DNA from: a virus
Strand: one strand, 5' to 3'
Virus record (IMG/VR): IMGVR_UViG_3300037485_000920
Location: 1 to 33,198 of that record
Length of the DNA: 33,198 nt
Under the pieces are notes generated by a model. It had not been told where the DNA came from, did not search any database, and worked only from the letters and a program-made list of their open reading frames with translations. Below are positions 6,814-13,487 of this stretch, one piece after another (positions within the stretch are counted from its first letter, which is position 1; each line of letters starts with the position of its first letter). The translations under genes and the position numbers were made by a program.

Positions 6814-6891
6814 TCAGAAAAAGTTCTTTTGATAAAATGCAGTCTTATTAATTGATTCACCCCACTTCCATTTGGTTGTGGGGTTTTTCAT
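6814..6891 (-). CDS. Possible 25-residue microprotein
   Basis: An ATG at 6891-6889 overlaps the TAA of the 70-residue gene (TAATG), and the frame runs 25 codons to TGA at 6816-6814, giving a Lys/Trp/Phe-rich peptide starting MKNPTTKWKWG. TAATG coupling is used by true genes here. The frame, however, runs straight through the plus-strand terminator hairpin, so the peptide may be accidental. It is listed with low confidence. Confidence 0.25.
   Translation of the reverse strand: MKNPTTKWKWGESINKTAFYQKNFF
6817..6888 (+). ncRNA. Candidate small RNA on the plus strand
   Basis: The gap between the genes ending at 6891 and starting at 6786 holds, on the plus strand, a promoter-like sequence (6781-6811) and an intrinsic terminator (6859-6888). 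Together they would give an RNA of about 70 bases with an unstructured A/T-rich 5' part and a 3' terminator hairpin. It would be antisense to the leader of the holin-like gene. The plus strand otherwise carries no gene. This is a prediction from signals only. Confidence 0.35.
6859..6888 (+). terminator. Intrinsic terminator oriented to the plus strand
   Basis: ACCCCAC (6859-6865) pairs perfectly with GTGGGGT (6878-6884) around a 12-base loop, and the plus strand continues with a run of five Ts at 6884-6888. The minus strand has As before the stem and no T run after it, so the signal works on the plus strand. All confirmed genes are on the other strand, which makes its presence notable. Confidence 0.6.
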
Positions 6892-7103
6892 TACTTACTC
6901 TCAAGGAGAAATCTTGTACTCCCTTCATCTCTACCAGTTACTCTCACAAAGTCTACCTCTACCTTAGCAGAGTTTACAATCACTTGAGCCACATCGGCAA
7001 TAGTTTTCGCTCTCTCTAATTCCATTGGATGCTCTGGGTCTTGCAGTGCTTCCAGTGTAGCGAATAAGTGATTTCTTAAATCATCAATCTTGTTTCTCGG
7101 CAT
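6891..7103 (-). CDS. Small conserved phage-type protein (70 aa)
   Basis: The 70-residue protein reads DLRNHLFATLEALQDPEHP followed by MELERAKTIADVAQVIVNSA and a short tail. This helical pattern, with a TLEAL segment, E-R-A-K and A-x-V-I-x-N-x-A-K, resembles a widespread family of small phage proteins of unknown function. It overlaps the HNH gene upstream by 20 bases. No DNA-binding or membrane motif is evident. It closes the early gene cluster. Confidence 0.75.
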   Translation of the reverse strand: MPRNKIDDLRNHLFATLEALQDPEHPMELERAKTIADVAQVIVNSAKVEVDFVRVTGRDEGSTRFLLESK

Positions 7104-7701
7104 CTTGGATTCTTTTTTTAAGTTTTTTAATTAATTTATTTACATCTCTTAGTTCAGGATGATTATGCAGTGAGTTCCTTAACATAATATCTTCTTGTGT
7201 TGTAAGAAATAGGTTATCAATATCGCAGTTCAATCTATTTCCATCTTTGAAAGAAACAACGCTTCCTTTAGGAATAGGTCCGTTGTGCTGTTCCCAAATA
7301 TATCTGCTTTTAGAAACCATTGGACCTCGTTCCGATATCTTTATAAAAAGTATTTTATCTACCGGGCAAATCCTTTCATATCCAATAGGCTTTGAATTGT
7401 ATGGAATTTGTCCAGGCTTAAACATCGTATTCTTTACCCTCTCATAAACATCAGGAGACATCTTTTTCCCTTTGTTGTGTGAGATATGACCTTTATTAAA
7501 TTGGCTCTTTTTCTTAATTTCTTCTCTTCTCTGTAATACTTTTTCACCTATTTTAAGATCATATTTTTTGACTATCCTGGATACAGTGCATACATTTATA
7601 TTAAGCATATCGCTAATCTCGATAAACATATAATCATTAAGCAATTCCTTTACTTTAGTGATTAGTTCTATTGTTACCACTACTGGTTTTCTCCTGGTCA
7701 T
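7084..7701 (-). CDS. HNH endonuclease-like protein with N-terminal HTH (205 aa)
   Basis: Residues about 10-50 look like a helix-turn-helix (ISDMLNINVCTVSRIVKK). Residues 93-175 form an HNH-type domain: FKPGQIPYNSKPIG, then RYIWEQHNGPIPKG, FKDGNRLNCDIDNL, and a final RN. The family is common in phages as free-standing homing-type nucleases, or as a packaging-associated nuclease. The histidine usually found before R133 (K-H-R) is serine here (S132), so activity may be reduced or carried by other residues. It lies among recombination genes. Free-standing HNH genes are often mobile, so this one may have inserted on its own. Confidence 0.8.
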   Translation of the reverse strand: MTRRKPVVVTIELITKVKELLNDYMFIEISDMLNINVCTVSRIVKKYDLKIGEKVLQRREEIKKKSQFNKGHISHNKGKKMSPDVYERVKNTMFKPGQIPYNSKPIGYERICPVDKILFIKISERGPMVSKSRYIWEQHNGPIPKGSVVSFKDGNRLNCDIDNLFLTTQEDIMLRNSLHNHPELRDVNKLIKKLKKRIQDAEKQD

Positions 7702-7723
7702 ACTTTTTATAATAGTCCGATTT

Positions 7724-7981
7724 TTAAATCTCTACTTTCCAACAATCTAAAATATTGAAGTACCCAGTCTTCCCCTTATATCCTTTTACGTTGCAGGATG
7801 CTGTTACTTTTAATCCTTCGCTTACTGGATTCTTGTCTACATTATCTTTGTACAATTGTAGTGTGATAAATGTCGGATAGTCTCCCTCTGTTTGGATTGT
7901 GAAGTTTCTCTTTTTGAATGTCTCAAAATGCTCTACTGGTTGTACATCAACGATTGTCCCAGTTACTGTGAATTTACTCAT
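7724..7981 (-). CDS. SSB-like DUF3127 protein (85 aa)
   Basis: The 85-residue protein fits the DUF3127 pattern found mainly in Bacteroidota: an opening TVTGTIVDVQPVE, FKKRNFTIQTEGDYPTFI, and a closing YFNILDCWKVEI. These proteins are predicted OB-fold, SSB-like single-strand binders. In this genome it would coat ssDNA for the ERF protein and YqaJ exonuclease. It starts in a 4-base overlap (ATGA) with the XRE regulator gene. The family link is good; ssDNA binding is inferred. Confidence 0.8.
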   Translation of the reverse strand: MSKFTVTGTIVDVQPVEHFETFKKRNFTIQTEGDYPTFITLQLYKDNVDKNPVSEGLKVTASCNVKGYKGKTGYFNILDCWKVEI

Positions 7982-8271
7982 TGTCTTACTGTTTTTAAAG
8001 TTTTAATAATAGTTACATCCTCTTTCGTTTCAAGGAATATCTTATCTGTGAATCCAAATATAAACGCTGGATCTACATTGTATTTTTTGCAATAATTGTA
8101 AAGGAATGACATAGAAGGAAGATTAGTTCTTGTATACTTCCCAACAATATGAGAGTATGTCCCCAGTTCATTTGCTATTGTCGATTTACTTATCCTTTGG
8201 TTTTTCTTTAGTTCCTGGAATGATAGTGCGAATCTCTCGCAGATTATTGTCTCCTCTTGTTTAGCCTTCAT
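7978..8271 (-). CDS. XRE-family helix-turn-helix regulator (97 aa)
   Basis: Residues about 15-73 form a Cro/CI-type HTH: LKKNQRISKSTIANELGTY, then a recognition-helix region (SHIVGKYTRTNLPSM) and YNYCKKYNVDPAFIFGF. It is short (97 residues) with no peptidase or dimerisation domain, so it looks more like a Cro or host-type XRE protein than a full CI repressor. It is embedded in the recombination cluster and co-oriented, not divergent as in a genetic switch. Its operator is not visible. Confidence 0.8.
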   Translation of the reverse strand: MKAKQEETIICERFALSFQELKKNQRISKSTIANELGTYSHIVGKYTRTNLPSMSFLYNYCKKYNVDPAFIFGFTDKIFLETKEDVTIIKTLKTVRQ

Positions 8272-8536
8272 TGTTGAATAGTTGTTCAGTTAATGTATTA
8301 ATTGTATGTTCGCTCTCTCCGTTTAATTGCTTGGATATTAGTTCCAGTTTGTTTTCGAATTGGTCTTCTGTCTCTGATAAAAATGTACAGATTAAATCTT
8401 CTATGCAAGACAGTAGTGGATCTGTGAATTCTGTCAAGTCTATGCCAGTACCTTTAAGTGTGTTCAGTTTTACTAAGGTTACAGACATCTGTCTAAGTGC
8501 AAATTTTACCGCTTGTTTTTGTGATTGTTTTTCCAT
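8261..8536 (-). CDS. Unknown helical protein in the recombination cluster (91 aa)
   Basis: A 91-residue, acidic, apparently all-helical protein with no membrane segment. It overlaps the XRE regulator by 11 bases and follows the YqaJ exonuclease by 23 bases. I do not recognise it. Its position suggests an accessory to recombination or its regulation, without any motif to support a mechanism. Confidence 0.7.
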   Translation of the reverse strand: MEKQSQKQAVKFALRQMSVTLVKLNTLKGTGIDLTEFTDPLLSCIEDLICTFLSETEDQFENKLELISKQLNGESEHTINTLTEQLFNNEG

Positions 8537-8559
8537 TGGTTTATTGATTGATTTATTGA

Positions 8560-9210
8560 TTAAGCATCTATGTCTTCGGCATATTTACATCCGAATAATA
8601 TTAAAATATGTGACTGTCTTTCTACCAAATATTGATAGAATTCCTTACATCTTTCCGCTAAGAATTCAATGTCTTGCTCGTTTCTTAATACTACCTGCTC
8701 TGTATAGTTTAGTGGCTCTGGGTAACGTGGATCAAAAGATATAAACGTGCATTTCTTGGCTCCAGTAATCCACATATAACCTTGCATCTGCCACCAATAG
8801 TCCTGGATATATTCGTTTGTTGGTTCTGATATTGGATCAAAGGAGAAATCCGTTAAGTTCTTTAAATGGTTTGTCGGATTGTATGGACATTTTACCTCGA
8901 TAATATGTTCATCGTTTACAATGCCATCTGGTCTGCCTTTGATATATGGAATGAGTGCGTGGTGTATACTTCTTTCAGGTGTAAGAACTGTCTCAAAGTT
9001 TTTACATTCAAATTTTTGTATGGCATATGGTTCGTATTCTACTCCGTGTTGAAGTGCCCATACTTTAAGTTGCTCCTTCTCTACTCCTAAACTTCCCATA
9101 ATAATTTCATCAGCATATTCCAATGCAGTTTTGTTGAATGGATGCTGTTTGCCTTTACCTATTATTTTGGCAAAGTTAGAAGGTGTGATGTACATTTGGT
9201 GTAGTTCCAT
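8560..9210 (-). CDS. YqaJ/lambda-exonuclease-like nuclease (216 aa)
   Basis: The protein shows the lambda-exonuclease fold motifs: GVEYEP at 56-61 (E60), KGRPDG at 91-96 (D95), IIEVKCP at 103-109 (E105, K107), and YWWQMQGYMW at 138-147 with Q141. It should degrade one strand of duplex ends 5' to 3', making 3' overhangs for the annealing protein encoded at 13488-14066. Length (216) matches lambda exonuclease (226). The two genes of the pair are separated by about 4.3 kb instead of adjoining. The start codon could also be the Met at residue 6. Confidence 0.92.
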   Translation of the reverse strand: MELHQMYITPSNFAKIIGKGKQHPFNKTALEYADEIIMGSLGVEKEQLKVWALQHGVEYEPYAIQKFECKNFETVLTPERSIHHALIPYIKGRPDGIVNDEHIIEVKCPYNPTNHLKNLTDFSFDPISEPTNEYIQDYWWQMQGYMWITGAKKCTFISFDPRYPEPLNYTEQVVLRNEQDIEFLAERCKEFYQYLVERQSHILILFGCKYAEDIDA

Positions 9211-9222
9211 TGGTTTTGATTT

Positions 9223-9501
9223 TTATACTGGTTGTTTATTATCTCTGAATTTAAGTCCATACATAAGACCTACCATTGACATTTCAGTTTTACATTTGAT
9301 TGCACTAAATTTTAACTTTTTACGGATTAGTTTCTCTCCAAATTCTAACCACTCGTAATACTTCTCCTCTGTTATTGTGTATTGATTATACCAGTCATCC
9401 TTGCGACCAGAAACATCTTCAAAGGTTAAGTCATATCCTGCCAGTTCAAACTGCTTGTTTATTAGTGTGACGACAACATCGTCTATTTTAGATTTTCTCA
9501 T
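9223..9501 (-). CDS. Small Bacteroidota-phage type protein (92 aa)
   Basis: The 92-residue protein has DWYNQYTITEEKYYEWLEFG in the centre and ends MSMVGLMYGLKFRDNKQPV. Proteins with a TxE-E-W block and a terminal YGLK are common as small hypothetical proteins in Bacteroidota phages and mobile elements. Function is unknown. It overlaps the upstream gene by 14 bases and sits just before the exonuclease, so it is probably expressed with the recombination set. Confidence 0.7.
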   Translation of the reverse strand: MRKSKIDDVVVTLINKQFELAGYDLTFEDVSGRKDDWYNQYTITEEKYYEWLEFGEKLIRKKLKFSAIKCKTEMSMVGLMYGLKFRDNKQPV

Positions 9502-9739
9502 TGTGTTTCTTTAGTGAGCCTATTAATGCTATAAATTCCCAAATTTGATATTTTGTAGTGAATTCAATGACTGGATCTGTATTAAATAAAAATACCCTCC
9601 ACCCTTCTTTTTCTGCTTCATCAGAATCATTAGAAATTAATGACAATCCGTTTGCAATATCTAAAGTGTAATAGTAGAAATCGCCATCAATACTGACTTC
9701 CTTTTGGAATAATAAATAGAGTAAATTTGATTCTCTCAT
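9488..9739 (-). CDS. Unknown small acidic protein (83 aa)
   Basis: An 83-residue protein, Tyr/Phe-rich in the first half, with SNDSDEAEKEGW in the middle. No family recognised and no membrane segment. The 51-base gap upstream (9740-9790) is almost pure A/T and carries imperfect -33/-7 promoter-like sequences on the minus strand but no full match, so a second early promoter is possible here but not supported. Confidence 0.65.
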   Translation of the reverse strand: MRESNLLYLLFQKEVSIDGDFYYYTLDIANGLSLISNDSDEAEKEGWRVFLFNTDPVIEFTTKYQIWEFIALIGSLKKHNEKI

Positions 9740-9790
9740 TTTTATAACTTTATGTAAAATTAAACAATATTATTAATATTCAAAACATTT

Positions 9791-10270
9791 TTAAACAAAT
9801 TTTAAATTTAATAAGGCTAATTTAAAAGCATCTCTTTTATCCTGCTCTGTCTTTAGTCCTTTGTAATTAATCACCAGGTACTTTTCCTGGTCCATTATGG
9901 CTTGTGTTGTTTTGTGGTCCCATTTAGTACCTTTTGCCAATGGAGAGACTTCTTTCACTTTGTAGTTTCCTGCAATTAGTGTATCCACTACTATTTGTGA
10001 TACTGCCTGATTCATTCCGACATTGCGTGATTTTCTTGCCACTACTAACTTGGAGCCAGTAGTATCGAATGAGGCTTTTTGTAGATTTGAATTTTCTACA
10101 CAAATAAATAATTCTTGTCTTGAATAAGCGTGATGTAAAAAATTAGCAAAGTTTAAAAAGTCTTTGAAGTCTTTCATTATTTCAAATCTCACTTCTTTTT
10201 TTGTGCATAATATTGTACAAACAGCAAATCCATTTTCCCTGAATGCAGGATCAATTCCGATAAGAATCAT
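9791..10270 (-). CDS. RuvC-like Holliday junction resolvase (159 aa)
   Basis: I place the start at ATG 10270 because the protein then begins MILIGIDPAF, the first beta strand and catalytic aspartate (D7) of the RuvC fold; the longer frame to 10336 would overlap the glucosaminidase by 86 bases. Further ligands are E59 (FICVEN) and the D144/D147 pair in TEQDKRDAFKLAL. It should resolve branched DNA made by recombination-dependent replication before packaging. The length of 159 residues is normal for phage RuvC-type enzymes. It overlaps the upstream gene by 20 bases. Confidence 0.88.
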   Translation of the reverse strand: MILIGIDPAFRENGFAVCTILCTKKEVRFEIMKDFKDFLNFANFLHHAYSRQELFICVENSNLQKASFDTTGSKLVVARKSRNVGMNQAVSQIVVDTLIAGNYKVKEVSPLAKGTKWDHKTTQAIMDQEKYLVINYKGLKTEQDKRDAFKLALLNLKFV

Positions 10271-10709
10271 ATAAGTATAGTTTATGTTTAATGATGTAAT
10301 TGTGTACGTGCTTCCAGTATTCTTTCTTTGAGCCATATCCTTTCAGTTGGTTACAAGTTGTAACCGATTGGTATCTTAGTTGTGGGTAATGGTAAGAGAG
10401 GAAGATAGAATGATCCAGGTAAGAATGCCAAACAGATTGGTAAGACCTCCATTTGATATTGTTTCTGTCTACAAAGTAAGTATTTGTAGTTTTCATTGGA
10501 GCACCTGGATAATATTTAATAGCAAAATGGTTGTTGGAATGTATAGATATTCGACTTTTCCCTCCTCCACTTTCGATTATTGCTTGTGCTAACTGTATGG
10601 AAGCAGGAATGCCAGTAATAGATTCCATTATTTTGGCTTTAAATATATTCTTTTCGATATAATTGTCACTTATAATAGACAAAAGTAACGTAAATAAGAG
10701 TAATTGCAT
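10251..10709 (-). CDS. GH73 glucosaminidase / lysozyme with signal peptide (152 aa)
   Basis: The N-terminus has a hydrophobic signal (MQLLLFTLLLSII). The domain follows with GIPASIQLAQAIIESGGGKS at 33-52, where E46 is the general acid of FlgJ/GH73 beta-N-acetylglucosaminidases, and later DHSIFLSYHYPQ and a KGYGSKKEYWKHVHNYI segment typical of the family. It should cleave glycan strands in the periplasm after Sec export. Its location among replication genes is odd for an endolysin; it may be an early-expressed, secreted lysin whose timing depends on export. A second hydrolase, an amidase, is encoded in the tail region. Confidence 0.88.
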   Translation of the reverse strand: MQLLLFTLLLSIISDNYIEKNIFKAKIMESITGIPASIQLAQAIIESGGGKSRISIHSNNHFAIKYYPGAPMKTTNTYFVDRNNIKWRSYQSVWHSYLDHSIFLSYHYPQLRYQSVTTCNQLKGYGSKKEYWKHVHNYIIKHKLYLYDSYRN

Positions 10710-10723
10710 ATAATATTAATCAT

Positions 10724-11251
10724 TTATAGGGCTAAGGATTCATCTAATCGCAGTAATTCAGACTGTTGTATCTCGTAAAAGTTCTGATTGAATATAAATT
10801 TTTTGTGTTTATCTTTTTTCAGCAGATGCAATGGGATAGAACCTTGAAAAATTACCTTCCAAGCATCCTTATATTTTTCAATTGTTGACAAAATATAGAT
10901 GTCTGATGGGTTTTTTAGACTATGTTCCCTAATCATTAAAGGCTTATCGTGTCCATATGGCCCTTTAATATCAATTCTTTTGCCTTCTAAGACCATATCT
11001 CCCCTATCGGTATATACTGAGTTCACTCGTGTATTTTTAATGTCGCAAACGGCAAATTTAAACATAATCGATGTAGCCATTTCAACTATCACTCCCTGAA
11101 TACTAATTTCTAAAGGATCTCTCTTTGCATAAATCTGTTCTTTGACATTGTTTGCTCTGTTGGTTTCGTACCTTTCTGTTCCTATCCTGGTACATTCCTC
11201 CAGTAGTTTACCTTTGATAATTATAAATTCACCTTTTTCTACTATGTACAT
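10724..11251 (-). CDS. Putative PD-(D/E)XK nuclease (175 aa)
   Basis: Residues line up with the PD-(D/E)XK core: E57 (GVIVEMAT), D85 in DRGDMVLEG and D94-I-K96 in KRIDIKG, followed by strands and IYILSTIEKYKDAWKV. This is the arrangement of many phage and restriction-type endonucleases, with lysine K96 as the catalytic base. It sits between the putative helicase loader and the glucosaminidase genes. A recombination or host-DNA-degrading role would fit. Assignment is by motif only; the fold was not tested. Confidence 0.65.
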   Translation of the reverse strand: MYIVEKGEFIIIKGKLLEECTRIGTERYETNRANNVKEQIYAKRDPLEISIQGVIVEMATSIMFKFAVCDIKNTRVNSVYTDRGDMVLEGKRIDIKGPYGHDKPLMIREHSLKNPSDIYILSTIEKYKDAWKVIFQGSIPLHLLKKDKHKKFIFNQNFYEIQQSELLRLDESLAL

Positions 11252-11255
11252 AAGA

Positions 11256-12092
11256 TTAGTTTACAAATCCAGTGATATAATACCACACAAATAATTTCGC
11301 ATAATTAGATTCTGTCTTCCGTTGGTGATCAGGAGACTCAATACCGGAGAGTATATTTTTAGTTTGCTTCCTGGCGGATTCTGCTGCATAGGCATTAAAA
11401 GAATTCCTACCAGAGGATATGTTACGAAGAGCATCTTTTTTGGCTTTCTCATACATTTGCTTTTTGACTTCTCTCGGAAAGTCTATCTTACCAAATTCTT
11501 TTAGTATCTTCCCAAAGTACATTGGTATTTCCTGGTACTCGGAGTAGACTGCTTCTCCATTCTCTTCCAGTTTATGTTTGGCATCATTCATTACAGCCAT
11601 TGCGTGTATTCGTGCTCTCAAGTTTAGTCTGTCTATCTCTTCATAAGTTTTAGAACTGGTGTTGTCAACTTTGTTAAGTTTTTCCATTAACAAAATGTTT
11701 CTGTACTTGGAATAGGCTGTCAATAGGTCCGCAATAAAAGTGATGGACATTCTCTTATATTTGTATATGTCAAATTCAAATCTTTTCATTGCAGCACACT
11801 CAAAGGCTACTGGTATCTCATTAGGTCCTAATGTCATAAAGTTTCGTTCAATGAAATAGTAGCACTCCTTTAGGATGTTTCTTTCACTGTCAGGACTATA
11901 TCCAAAGTATTGCTCACAAGCATTGATAAGGCTACCGATAATAAAATCCATATTCACCTCTTTGTCTGTGTCTTTGATTTGGTTGTTTGATCCTAAGAAC
12001 ATCTCTTCGAATATTGATTTAATGTCCTTTGATTTCTCGTTTAAGTTTAGCAACGAATTCGCTTGTTGTGAGTTTTGGTTTAGCAGTTCCAT
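11256..12092 (-). CDS. Possible helicase loader, partner of the initiator (278 aa)
   Basis: This 278-residue helical protein begins inside the end of the initiator gene, overlapping it by 74 bases from the ATG at 12092; a longer frame from 12140 and a shorter start at 12002 are also possible. No Walker motif or nuclease motif is visible. In lambda-like replication modules the gene after the O-type initiator encodes a loader (lambda P) that brings host DnaB to the origin; the phage has no helicase gene, so it must recruit one. I infer a loader from this context. The C-terminal third is rich in Lys/Arg/Ala (KQMYEKAKKDALRN). Confidence 0.55.
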   Translation of the reverse strand: MELLNQNSQQANSLLNLNEKSKDIKSIFEEMFLGSNNQIKDTDKEVNMDFIIGSLINACEQYFGYSPDSERNILKECYYFIERNFMTLGPNEIPVAFECAAMKRFEFDIYKYKRMSITFIADLLTAYSKYRNILLMEKLNKVDNTSSKTYEEIDRLNLRARIHAMAVMNDAKHKLEENGEAVYSEYQEIPMYFGKILKEFGKIDFPREVKKQMYEKAKKDALRNISSGRNSFNAYAAESARKQTKNILSGIESPDHQRKTESNYAKLFVWYYITGFVN

Positions 12093-12906
12093 TTTGATTT
12101 GATTTTTTAGGTTCGAAAATACCTTGCCATTGATTGGCAATGCTGTTATTGATTGATTGAATTATTTCGTCTTCTGTGAAATGGGTTAACCAGGAATCTA
12201 AAGTTTTTATTCTCTGGTCTATTGCTTGTTGTGACTTGTATGGTTTTTTAATGTCATTACGATATTTGAAATATTGGTTTAGTGTTTCGATAAGATAGGG
12301 AGAAAATCTTTCAGGATAAAAATATTGAAAAACAATTTTTTCTTTCTTTACTTTTTTATCTTCCTTAACAACCACAGATTTGTCAAAATCGCCTTTACTA
12401 ATATTATCATTTATTATATTATAATTCTTATTATTATTATTATATATATTATTGTTCGGATGTACATCCGTAGGGGTACGGATTTCAATCCGTAGGGGGT
12501 TCGGGTTTTCATCCGTAGGGGGTTCGGATTTATATCCGTAGGGGGTCGGATTTGTATCCGTAGGTTCGGATGTTAATCCGTAGGTTAAAATTGAAAATAT
12601 TTCAGTTATTGCATAGTAAGTAGCACCCATTATTTGATTGTCCTGGTGTGGAGTAATAATTCCCATTTCAGACATTTTTTTTAGTCTTCTATATACAGTA
12701 TCCTTTTTTATATTTAATAATGGCAAATTAGCCATTATTAACTTATAAGATATCCAATAGTAATTGGTATTACCTTGCAACATCTTTTTAACATCACTGC
12801 ATTTTATCCATTGAGAAATAAAAGAAAGGATGTGAGCATCATAGATGTCAATATCTAATTTGCTATCAATTATCGCTTTTTGATTTATAAATAAATTGTA
12901 TCTCAT
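12019..12906 (-). CDS. O-like replication initiator with internal origin (295 aa)
   Basis: Residues 1-110 form a winged-helix DNA-binding domain of phage initiator type (DTVYRRLKKMSEMGIITPHQ). Residues 111-170 are a low-complexity Pro/Thr/Asn linker encoded by six iterons and an AT-rich tract. Residues 185-295 form a charged C-terminal helical domain with KSQQAIDQRIKTLDSWL, likely to contact the helicase loader. This three-part plan, origin repeats within the linker, matches lambda O and similar initiators. The protein would bind the iterons, open the adjacent AT-rich DNA and start theta replication. A strong terminator ends just before its start codon. Confidence 0.85.
   Translation of the reverse strand: MRYNLFINQKAIIDSKLDIDIYDAHILSFISQWIKCSDVKKMLQGNTNYYWISYKLIMANLPLLNIKKDTVYRRLKKMSEMGIITPHQDNQIMGATYYAITEIFSILTYGLTSEPTDTNPTPYGYKSEPPTDENPNPLRIEIRTPTDVHPNNNIYNNNNKNYNIINDNISKGDFDKSVVVKEDKKVKKEKIVFQYFYPERFSPYLIETLNQYFKYRNDIKKPYKSQQAIDQRIKTLDSWLTHFTEDEIIQSINNSIANQWQGIFEPKKSNQNGTAKPKLTTSEFVAKLKREIKGH
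12395..12454. other. AT-rich unwinding element of the origin
   Basis: The 60 bases next to the iterons are almost only A and T, with long TTATTATTATTA-like and ATATATATT stretches. They encode the Asn/Ile/Tyr linker of the initiator. An AT-rich tract beside iterons is where duplex melting starts in iteron-type origins, so I call this the predicted DNA unwinding element. Confidence 0.75.
12455..12586. repeat. Six iterons of the predicted replication origin
   Basis: Six direct repeats with centres 19-23 bases apart begin at about 12455, 12477, 12500, 12523, 12546 and 12565. Each has the form TTCGGAT-N4-ATCCGTAGG(GGG), so every unit also contains the inverted repeat CGGAT/ATCCG. The third unit has CGGGT in one arm. 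These are GC-rich islands within AT-rich DNA and lie inside the initiator gene, as the binding sites of lambda O do. Confidence 0.92.
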
Positions 12907-12965
12907 AAAATTAAAAAAGCCTCCAAAAGTGTGTGTAGTAGGAGATACACAACACCTCGAAGGCT
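12907..12965 (-). terminator. Strong minus-strand terminator before the initiator gene
   Basis: On the minus strand AGCCT (12965-12961) pairs with AGGCT (12922-12918), and between them GTGTTGTGTA-type sequence pairs with TACACACAC, giving a hairpin of about 19 bp with two single-base bulges, some G-U pairs and an 8-base loop. Six Ts follow, then AATTTT, and the initiator ATG comes at 12906. It would end transcripts from the promoter at 14407-14437 before the replication genes unless readthrough occurs. The remaining 62 bases up to the 149-residue gene hold no clear promoter. Confidence 0.8.
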
Positions 12966-13027
12966 CGTAATTGGGTTATATTTCTTTAAACTATAATTTG
13001 ACTCCTACACCAAAATATAATTCTAAC

Positions 13028-13477
13028 TCAAAATAAGAATTTATATTTACTTTTTTCGCCTTTTGTGTAATAATTTATTTTTTCTGATTCTAAATCCATA
13101 GCCTTAAAAAGTATATACTTTAAGTATATCCTTTTGTTTTTCTCTGTGGACATCCATTCCAAAATAGCGTTAAACTTTAATGGTTTTCTCATTTGATATG
13201 GAGCAGGAATCCGATTGATAAAATCATTTGTACTGTCCTTTATGGCAATCTGTATCAATTTACCAGGATTAATATCGTCAGGAACAAAGTATGAACTTGT
13301 GACTAACTTCTCATAATCCTTTGTGGACCATTTACCCTCTACAAAAGTTTCAAAAATAGCAGAAGCCGCTTCCAACTTAGTACAAGAAACCCCATTTCTG
13401 AGGCTCTTGACTAAATATTGAACATTTTCTACAAAATCGTTTCCTTCATTACTGGCTCTGAAATATGTTCTAAACAT
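13028..13477 (-). CDS. Unknown early protein (149 aa)
   Basis: A 149-residue basic protein with no membrane segment, from the third gene after the early promoter. It has helical segments and a Lys/Tyr-rich C-terminus (YYTKGEKSKYKFLF). I recognise no domain. It follows the ERF gene by ten bases and is the last gene before the terminator, so it belongs to the first early unit. A role in recombination or host takeover is plausible; nothing in the sequence decides. Confidence 0.7.
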   Translation of the reverse strand: MFRTYFRASNEGNDFVENVQYLVKSLRNGVSCTKLEAASAIFETFVEGKWSTKDYEKLVTSSYFVPDDINPGKLIQIAIKDSTNDFINRIPAPYQMRKPLKFNAILEWMSTEKNKRIYLKYILFKAMDLESEKINYYTKGEKSKYKFLF

Positions 13478-13487
13478 TGCTAATCGA

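Noticed and set aside
7978-8271. XRE protein as a CI repressor marking a temperate phage
   Set aside because: It is short, lacks a C-terminal domain, is co-oriented with its neighbours and no integrase or divergent switch is present.
10271-10336. Longer N-terminus for the RuvC-like protein
   Set aside because: It would add 22 residues before the catalytic first strand and overlap the GH73 gene by 86 bases; the ATG at 10270 leads straight into IGIDPA.
12455-12586. Regularly spaced repeats considered as a short CRISPR array
   Set aside because: The intervals between repeat cores are too short and similar, the units form direct and inverted repeats of 19-23 bp, no cas genes are near, and the frame stays open through them as part of the initiator gene; iterons explain them better.
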